DNA from: Glandiceps talaboti | Taxonomy: Eukaryota; Hemichordata; Enteropneusta; Spengelidae | Assembly (NCBI RefSeq): GCF_964340395.1 | Contig: NC_135550.1 | Location: 8,807,364-8,871,363 of the forward strand | Direction of reading: 5' to 3' | Length of the DNA: 64,000 nt | Shown: positions 1-64,000 of the stretch, piece after piece | Numbering within the stretch: position 1 is the first letter of the stretch | How the letters are laid out: every line of letters begins with the position of its first letter | Made by a program: the position numbers and the translations under genes | Notes under the pieces: generated by a model | Databases searched by the model: none | Told to the model about the DNA's origin: nothing | The model's input: only the letters and a program-made list of their open reading frames with translations

Positions 1-2190
1 CCATTTAAACAAATACGTTAAATTTTGGAATTGTTGAAGCCAGGCAGATTACACAGGCGTTAGCCAGTGCTAAACGAAATGGCAGTGGCTCCGTCATCGC
101 AAAGAACAAACTAAGAAGGTCAGTCTACCTATTCATCATCATTCTGCCGATGTCGGGGGACATTAATACAAACCCCGGACCTTGCAGTGTATGTAACCGT
201 GTTGTAGTGCGGAATCCTCGAGGTATATTATGAGATGAGTGCAACAAGTTACTTAGTCTGGATGCCAACTGTGGTAACTGTGGTATAGTCTGGGTGCCAA
301 CTGTGGTAACTGTGGTCTAGCCAGAGTCAGGTCAAACTTCCTCGATCAGCACACAGAAAGTTGTTCATCTAATCAGTGAACCCCAGCTGCTATTGTGACA
401 TAAACAGTGTATAAGTAGCATCCTAAGCTGCCAAATATACCATATTTGGACATAACTGCCCCAATAAACACTAACTTTATGGGGACCGTGTTATGGTTAG
501 AACTTTGCGACTGATTAACAAAGACATGGTTTTAGTGACTTTTAATGAATTCCAAATTGCATCTCAGTACTTCAAGAGCAAAGGCTTTGACTATACTGTG
601 AGTGAAGGTATAAATCGTAATGATACTGTCTAGGGACTAGACTAGCAACAAGTGGACTCATATCAGATGGCAGAAAACAATTTAGTTTATGTAAATGAAA
701 CGAATTCAGATTCCTAGGATATTCAATGTGGTATTCCTCACAGAAGTATTCAGGGGCCACTGCTGTTTCTGTGTTGTGTGAATAGTATGGACATTTTAAT
801 CAAATGTAAACTCCTACTCTACCCGCTCCCTGTAGCATATAGTGGTTAGCACACATGATTAGTAGTCGGGAGGTCATGGGTTCGAATCTTACTGGAAACG
901 GGGGATTTTTCTGTGAACGACCCAAACCCAGGGTGAGTGTTCTACAAACTCGATGGGTAGCCATGTCCCACTCACAAGACAGAGCGAATTCGGGGGACCT
1001 CCTGGAATAATGACTCGAAAACGTCAGGGGCGATTACTCACACGGAGCACGCAGGTGCTGTGTTTGCCGGGCTTGGGTGACTCTGGCATAGCCTGTGGAC
1101 TGACTGGGAAAGCCTTGACAGTTCAACAGCAACATGATATTGTTTTAAATCCTACTCTATGCTGATGACAGTGCCATGTTAGTGTCGCATAATGATGTAA
1201 ATCGCATTGCCTCAGTGTTAAGCAAATCATGTAACGAATGACTGATTGACAATAAGCTTTTACTCCATCTAGGGAAAACAGAACTCAAGATTTCTGATTT
1301 TAGAATAACTTGTAATAAATGTGATATTTATGCCAGCAAATCTGTCAAATACCTTGGACTCGAAAACCAATTCAAGGCTTAGATTTCTCTATTGCCAAGC
1401 ACTTTTTCTCAACCAAAACTCCCGCAAAACCCTTTGCTCTGCTCTAATCCAATATCATTTTGATTATTCATGTTCATCCTGGTAGTCTGTTCTTTAAAAA
1501 AAAAACCTTTTTAAAAAACTACATATTGCACAAAACAAAATTATATCCTTTCTATGGCGCCCAGATCACACATAGGTGTTGATCAGTTTGATGCCTTGGG
1601 TATGCTGGATGTCAGGGGTAGAGTGAGCCAGCTACGGCTTAACCATGCTTTCAAAATAATATATGATAACTCCGGTCCTGAGTATTTGTTCCATCAGCTT
1701 ACCAAAGTATCTTCTGTAACAGTTCCAAATAGGGAGGTTGATATAAATTTCCATCAGCCAACAGTTAAACGCGAGGTTGATAATACGTTTTATACTAACG
1801 CCATTATGGACTGGAACAATCCACCAGCATCAATTAAAACAGATATCACAAAGAGATGCCTTAATAAACCATATCTGTCAAGTACACTAAAGGGATTTTA
1901 TTTTCGTTATTAGCTAGTTTGCCTCCACGTTTTCCCTACTCTGTTATTCCATAGACAATTGCAGTTGCGTGTCCTTCCCTCTCTATTGTCAATGGTTATT
2001 CTTCCCCATTATATGTAGTTAAACACCTTTGCTAATCCAGCCACTTTCCTGAATCACTGTAAGTCTTTGACTTTGTGGGTTATCCAAGTAATTTAACAAT
2101 TTGTACCAGTTTTTATTTGTACATCTGTGCTGTCGATCTTGTTGTTTCACTGAAATAAACTAATCTAAACTAAACTAATCTATTAAGCAC
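1..2190 (+). mobile_element. Decayed non-LTR retrotransposon (LINE, CR1/L2-like)
   Basis: Pieces of one LINE in order on the plus strand. 100-225 encodes RRSVYLFIIILPMSGDINTN, then PGPCSVCNRVVVRNPRGI, a 2A-like peptide followed by a PHD-like Cys region. About 640-820 gives reverse-transcriptase text (DIQCGIP.RSIQGPLLFL). 1153-1380 gives YADDSAMLVSHNDVNRIASV, and 1554-1913 the C-terminal domain (FYTNAIMDWNNPP, ending in TAG). The 3' end is the short repeat AACTAATCTAAACT near 2155-2185. Stops and frameshifts throughout: non-functional. It fills the region where the next SUR-like intron should lie. Confidence 0.8.
822..1149 (+). mobile_element. tRNA-derived SINE inserted in the LINE
   Basis: 328 bp flanked by a perfect 10-bp duplication TCCTACTCTA (812-821 and 1150-1159). 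Its head has pol III promoter-like boxes: TAGTGGTTAGCAC (A box) and GGTTCGAATC (B box). Removing it rejoins the LINE at its YADD motif. Family not identified. Confidence 0.8.
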
Positions 2191-3118
2191 TGACAGTGCT
2201 AAAGTCGTGAAAGCACATGATGACAAAATGCCCATCGTGGAAATGAGCTGGGGGGGGGGGGACTTGGGGAGAGGCCTCAAAGAATTCACAACCCATTGCA
2301 TTCATATTCTCCAGTATGATTAGAATAGGCCAGTCCAAAAATATGGCAAACGAAAGAGGACCCCTTGAATTGCTGACGTCTATGTCTCTGTTTTCGTGTA
2401 CACACTGTGCACATTAGTATATAATGTTCCCGTGTACACATTGTCAGTGTACGGTACATTTGATACACTACGAATGTCTTTCACTTTATTTAGCAGCCAT
2501 GTTGACAAACTAAGGTACTTGTTTACATGGCAGTCCATTCTCTATAATCACAAAGGCATTACTCTACATAAAGACCAAACACAGTAACAATAAAAGTTAA
2601 CCATAGTGTCTTTCAGATTCCCTGTTAAATCGATATGCATTGCACGACATAGCCATTTCAAATTTCACAAGCTATACACGTCACAAATGTTCCAGCAACT
2701 AGGAAATACAGTCCGCCAAGTCACTATTTCACGATATTTCTCTCTGAATCTAATATGTAGTATAGCGATATAGTGGGATTGATTCCTTCATGTTACTACT
2801 TAGTACATGAGAACACACATATTCGGAATGTGCATACCATGGTGTCGATGTAAATGTACAATTTGATCTTTTGACAGCCATGTTTGTCAAAGAAAGACCT
2901 CTCCTTACGATAAAGGAATAGATGTGTGTTATAATGGCTTCTCTTTCATGTACAAAATCTAGTGTCTTTCAAATGACGAAATGGACAGTCTAAGTGATCA
3001 GATTAACCATTTCAGAGACATTATCCAAATAATGACTTTTTTACTGTAAAATGTTTTCAATTTGGCTTTCTGATCAAGTCATAGTAATTGGAATTTGTTT
3101 ATACTAAAACGAACTTAC
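2191..3118. other. Intron (after exon 25), no recognisable feature
   Basis: AT-rich, unique-looking sequence with a short G-run near 2250. No exon, RNA gene or repeat structure recognised on either strand. Confidence 0.5.
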
Positions 3119-59525
<56,407 letters not shown>

Positions 59526-60659
59526 AACTGGTCAGCAGAATACGTCACGGTCCCAATCTTTCGTAGGATGTAAATGTGTCTACATGTAACTCAAATGTGA
59601 AAGTGGTATGATTATATTTGCATTCAATTTCATTCAGTATTCACGGCATTCATTGAAGATAAAGATGAGGTAACCAAAGTATTCCCATTGTCTCAACTTC
59701 TCCAATAGACACTGGTCACAATCAACATTTTGCATAAATAAATATATTTGGCGTAAATCATGTACATACATGCATGCATGCATGCATGCACACGTATACA
59801 ATTTATTGGACTTGTCAGCAACGTGACACACGAAATAACTGGTCGAAATACCTATAACTGGTCGAAATACTTAAAACTGGTGATATAGAGGCAAAATAAC
59901 CCGATTCTAAAAATGACCGAGATAAAACTCAGCTATACTGGATGCAGTCCTGTATGACACCCCTTCCCTCACCCCCGAACGTTTTTAATTAAAAGATTCT
60001 TTATTGGGTTCTTTCAACTGCATGCATATCATCGATGAATGGAATACACTCTCTGACAATACATAACATAGCTGTTTATATAATATCACATAATAATCAG
60101 GTACTCTTCATTGAATACGTCTTTGATGAAAGAGCTTATAATAATTCAGATTTATTCAAAAATGAGCACCATTTATAATGTTTTTTTCTCTAAACCAAAT
60201 ATAACTAATTTATTTGTTTTCAACACACACACACACACACACACACATACATACATACATACATACATACATACATACATACATACATACATACATACAT
60301 ACATACATACATACATACAAGTTAGTGTTTACATGGTTATTTACTAGTACAACATAATGACCTGCGGAATACTTCCGTGTATTTCTGCTTGTTTTTTTTT
60401 ATGTCTTTGTCATTGTTGCTGCTGTTGTTCATTTTGTTTTCGTGTAACTAAAATTTACGCTCTGACAATGATAATCATAAACTTAATATAAAGTAGCATG
60501 AACAAATTTCGTGTTAACTTCCGGGTACCATTTGTCATGTTTGACGGCTAGTCAGTATTATAGGACAATATCATTACAGAACAATAGGACACACACAACC
60601 AGACACATTCACACAGCCATACTATTTAGTTAATGGTCATCTAAAATCGAGGACAGCGC
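59526..60659. other. Intergenic region, promoter side of the SUR-like gene
   Basis: Holds (ATGC)n near 59770, (AC)n 60222-60248 and (ATAC)n 60246-60319. No convincing TATA box or initiator could be picked for the SUR-like gene. A minus-strand AATAAA at 60005-60000 is a candidate end for the SLC16-like transcript. Confidence 0.5.
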
Positions 60660-60965
60660 GACATTGCATACGTATATAATATCGGATAATATCGTCTAAA
60701 TGCCTTATGCTACACTCTTAGAACCAAAAATCTAATATTAGAGGTCGCACATCGCCCGGACCCACGACAGCAGTTTTTTAGGATAATATCGTCTAAAATC
60801 TAGCTTAGAGATCTAAAATCTAATATTAGACTTTCATATTCGACACGGCAGATTGTTCATACTCCGGGAGCAGTTTTATCGGATAACATCGTCTAAAATC
60901 GATGTAAGAGTCCAAAATCTGATATATTATCCAACATTAGATGTTATCGGATAATTGATATTTGT
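60660..60965. repeat. About 100-bp intergenic tandem repeat
   Basis: GGATAAyATCGTCTAAA recurs near 60685, 60780 and 60885, with GGATAATTGATA near 60950; 'aaaatctaatattaga' follows in at least two units. Three to four diverged units of about 100 bp between the two genes. Confidence 0.7.
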
Positions 60966-61041
60966 GCGATGCCTTTTATGCTGGTGTTTGCCATGTTTAG
61001 AAAGGTCACACAGACGTCTGAGGAAAGTGCGACCGCATGTA

Positions 61042-61119
61042 CAGACTTTAGAACTGAAATTTCAATAAAAACCGTTGCACTTAAATTTCAGAAATAGACA
61101 CAAAGTGTTCTAAAGTCTG
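61042..61119 (-). ncRNA. 3'UTR stem-loop of the SLC16-like gene
   Basis: Perfect 13-bp outer stem CAGACTTTAGAAC (61042-61054) with GTTCTAAAGTCTG (61107-61119), and an inner stem CTGAAATTT with AAATTTCAG. Begins about 40 nt past the stop codon on the transcribed strand. Whether it is functional is unknown. Confidence 0.5.
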
Positions 61120-61160
61120 AAAGTTGTAGTTCCATCTTAATACATTCGAGTATGATACCT

Positions 61161-61312
61161 TCAAGAAGCCTTGTTGTTGACTGTGTGACTTCCTCTTTTT
61201 CGATTATCTGTATACCATTTTGATATTGCCATGACTAAAACCCCTACAATTAATATTCCCGCAGCAAAATAAAAAGACGTGTTGTATGACTGAGTCTTAT
61301 CCCAGAAATAAC
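61161..61312 (-). CDS. SLC16-like last exon (TM11-12, stop)
   Basis: 152 nt; with the carried G it gives 50 codons plus TGA. The acceptor is TTTCAG|GTT. It contains the MCT family-like DKTQSY loop, a terminal membrane helix (AAGILIVGVLVMAISKW) and a short basic tail. Confidence 0.88.
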
Positions 61313-61448
61313 CTGAAATAAACAACAAAATATCAACTTATTATATTACCTCTGTTATATGACGATATATTTTCATCTACTCGAAATATAACATTTATAA
61401 TTAACTTGAAACTATGCCAATATTATTAAATAACAGTCGTGTCTGACA

Positions 61449-61502
<54 letters not shown>

Positions 61503-62388
61503 TATGAGGAGACAAAGATACTACACTGAATTAAAAGGTGTACGGCACTAGAGTTTTCTGATGTTTAGGATAATGTGTGCCTGGTAAGGGAGTTTCAGTA
61601 ATTATTAGGGGAAGGCTAGGAGAATTGGAGGAAGGAAACCTTTTACAAATCGGTTCTCACATTTTATTGTCATGATTCATTGTATCATTATTAATGACTA
61701 TATCAACCTTTGTTCATAGATGAGTTTCTTTACTCGTTAGGTAAAAACTAGTTGATCACATGGCCACAGGCTTTAATGAAGCCAGTGTCATTTAAGTACG
61801 GCGTGTGTGTATTATAGCTAAAATGATGTAGGCTTGGTGTTTATTCACTACATTACGTTTTTTTGACAAAAAACTAGACGTATTTCAACTCTAGACTAAC
61901 AATAACAGAGACACAATAAACACAACAGAATCATTTGCCCAATCACATAGAGCAGTGATAAGCATTACTTTTCTTTGTCAAAGCATTACAAACAGGCTTC
62001 TAATGAAAATATTACACATGGACTTGATTATTTTGATGGCTAGCTTCAATTGTTTGTTTTCTAACTGATAATCAACATTTCAACTTGACTACTTCTACAT
62101 GCCCACCGTGCACTACACCTATGTACAATTCATAACACCACCAAAGTATTAAAAAGCGTTTTTTTGTATGTACCACAATCGCTTATAGAATAAATTTAAA
62201 GTGTAAAAGTATATTATTTCAATTGGTTTGTTCACAAGTCTCGCATGTGGCCTTTCTAATCAATTAGTTAATGGAACAGTATACTTTTACATTTGATATG
62301 AATGCTATAAATGAGTGTAGCACATAGACAGAGTGTTTTACTTCAGTGTTATTAGTTGTAATTGTTTAATTTGCATTGGAAGTTGTCT

Positions 62389-62442
<54 letters not shown>

Positions 62443-63951
62443 TAAATGACATGTCACATAATCAGTGAAACACCAAGCCTACATCATTTTAGCTATAAGA
62501 TGTATAAAACTATTACCAAACATAGAGGTATAGGTGTTAATTGTTAATTATTGTGTATATCAAAAGCGGTGTCGATGGTGTTTTCAAACCATAGTGAAGC
62601 CCTGAGAAAGTGATAAACGAATTATTGGGGGCATGCGCATATAAGAGACACATTGATTAGGTGGGTCAAGTCTAACACCATAATTGTGATATATTTTTAT
62701 TTGACAGTGAAAATGCATGAACTGTCACTGACTGACAAAGCTTCCACTTACTGTATTCAGATCTCGACCGATTATTGTATTCATGAAAGTCTAATTAGGA
62801 GGAAGTGAAGCTGTGTGAATGGTAGACTTTAAAAGCCGAGGACAAAAGACGAATAAAAAGTGTAGACGCAATGACTTTGCAAATATAATTTGGGAAGTGG
62901 GGCTAAATGGAGCATGGACCTTGCCAAAATCTACCTGAAACAAAGATTTTCATTATTTTGCGAACAAACAGCCTAGTTATTGTGTTAATAGTTGTAGTGC
63001 ATTCACAACACACACGGACGGACGGACGGACTGACGGGACAGACACATTCCAAACACCCACATTACCTCTCTCTCTACACAATCACAACAATCACCATAG
63101 TGTGTCCATGCTTTACTCTGGCTTAATACAAAAAACATAGCGAACTTTACCAAGGTACACCTAATAGTAGTTCATTTTAACAAAATCGAAGATTCATTGA
63201 TAATGACCTTGCTTTATCAATTAATCTTTTCTCTCTTTTTAAGGGGGGAGACCATGAAATATCCACCCTAAGTCTGTGTGATATTTTGTTTTGTTAATAA
63301 CAATATTCCTATCACAGATATTTCACAAACCTGATAATGGCGGACCAATTAGAAATCCCAAACCAACAAAGAAGGTAGCAACAGCGAATCCTTCAGTTAT
63401 TCTTTGTATACCAACAACCTGTTTAACACACACGGGATCCAACGCTGAAAATACACCACGGCCTATTCCAAGAACGACAGAGATTACCACCAACATAGGG
63501 TAAGAGTTTGCGGTTGGTACAATAATCGTTGCGACTGCAAATACTACAAAGCCTAAACAATGTGCGGAGATCCTACCCCCCTCAATTCCACAGCAATCGA
63601 GTAGAAAACCGGTAGCTATGGAACAAATACAAGTTACGATACCCATAATTGACATCAAGAAGGCTGCGTCTACATTACTTGTCCCTTTTCTGATTCCTGC
63701 ATCGACAAAATGACTGAATACGATGCCTGAGCCAAAAGAATAGAGGACATAAGAAACCAACAAAGCTGCGAATAACGGCGTTTCTCGGAAAACTGCTAGT
63801 GGTTTGTTTTCATTCTTATTACTTATCTTAGAATGTTTGTCTTCTTTGATTTCTAAACCTTCGAATTCCCTTTTTAGACTAATGTCAGTAGCTTGATATG
63901 TGCACGTGTCCCTCTGTTCTTGGCGTGTTTCGTTAATCTGAGTATCATCGA

Positions 63952-64000
<49 letters not shown>
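61161..64000 (-). CDS. SLC16-like monocarboxylate transporter, 3' part
   Basis: C-terminal half of a 12-TM major-facilitator protein of the MCT (SLC16) type, a proton-linked plasma-membrane carrier of monocarboxylates or related solutes. Two exons: 63331-64000 (open to the window edge) and 61161-61312 (stop TGA at 61163-61161). Visible: a hydrophilic central loop (from about 63955 to 63790), then TM7-TM12. The tail has the MCT-like GYFWDKTQSYNTSFYFAAG entry to TM12 and ends in a basic HTVNNKAS. Substrate cannot be read from this fragment. A candidate AATAAA on the minus strand at 60005-60000 could end the transcript, about 1.2 kb past the stop. The gene is upstream of and co-directional with the SUR-like gene. 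Confidence 0.85.
61313..63330. other. Last intron of the SLC16-like gene
   Basis: Contains (AC)n 61452-61501 and (TG)n 62391-62439, about 0.9 kb apart, with related flanks: 61790-61870 and, inverted, 62460-62500 share 'aaatgatgtaggcttggtg'; 62190-62300 is also palindromic in style. Suggests an inverted duplication of roughly 0.4-0.5 kb arms centred near 62.15 kb. Confidence 0.55.
63331..64000 (-). CDS. SLC16-like exon, central loop to TM10 (partial)
   Basis: 223 codons open to the window end, phase 1 exit at CAG|GTTTGT. The loop DTQINETRQEQRDTC and EIKEDKHSKISNKNENKPL is cytosolic. ETPLFAALLVSYVLYSFGSG begins TM7, and GIGRGVFSALDPVCVKQVVG lies in the TM9-TM10 region. The 5' border is unknown: the frame stays open through the (TTGA)n tract at the window edge, but an acceptor at ACTCAG near 63943 is also possible. 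Confidence 0.85.
63953..64000. repeat. (TTGA)n microsatellite at the window edge
   Basis: At least 12 units. The SLC16-like frame stays open through it on the minus strand (Ser-Ile-Asn-Gln period), so it may be coding. Confidence 0.85.

Noticed and set aside
836-900. tRNA gene
   Set aside because: Only the A- and B-box-bearing head of a SINE; no acceptor stem or complete cloverleaf.

Overview
This window is animal (metazoan) nuclear DNA: AT-rich, intron-dominated and crowded with transposon remnants and microsatellites. The reading frames survive only as short blocks bounded by GT/AG splice sites. The repeat types (LINEs with a 2A-like peptide, Penelope-like elements, hammerhead ribozymes, tandem-repeat-plus-microsatellite elements) suggest a marine invertebrate, such as an amphioxus, hemichordate, echinoderm or mollusc. 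I cannot name the species.

Two genes lie on the minus strand. The main one is an ABCC-family ABC protein of the sulfonylurea-receptor (SUR, ABCC8/ABCC9) type. I could assemble 25 coding exons from 59525 down to 3119, giving 1377 continuous codons with all exon phases compatible. They cover TMD0, the L0 linker, TMD1, NBD1, TMD2 and the start of NBD2 through its Walker A. The rest of NBD2 lies beyond base 1. Upstream (61161-64000) is the 3' end of an SLC16-like monocarboxylate transporter, with the C-terminal half in two exons and the first running off the window.

Most other sequence is intronic. 1-2190 holds a decayed LINE with a 2A-like motif and a SINE inserted in its polymerase box. 3.6-5.7, 32.2-33.0, 34.4-35.7 and 46.7-49.2 kb hold tandem-repeat/microsatellite elements. 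5.7-6.2 kb is a MITE with a perfect 10-bp target duplication. 6.3-8.5 and 10.3-12.8 kb are inverted copies of one TIR transposon flanking exon 23. 19.06-20.75 kb is a minisatellite whose unit carries the splice donor of exon 18. 26.6-28.1 and 40.6-42.3 kb are TIR elements with 3-bp TWA target duplications. 28.9-31.5 kb holds a LINE fragment joined to a Penelope-like element with hammerhead ribozymes. 51.6-56.9 kb is a near-perfect inverted duplication with about 2.5-kb arms.

The most unusual signals are: (1) about 20 tandem copies of a consensus 5' splice site directly next to the exon 18 donor; (2) several hammerhead ribozyme motifs, two of them facing each other in a perfect 68-bp-arm palindrome; (3) the giant palindrome in intron 2, ending 63 bp from exon 2. 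No prokaryotic features, CRISPR array, rRNA or intact tRNA genes were seen.
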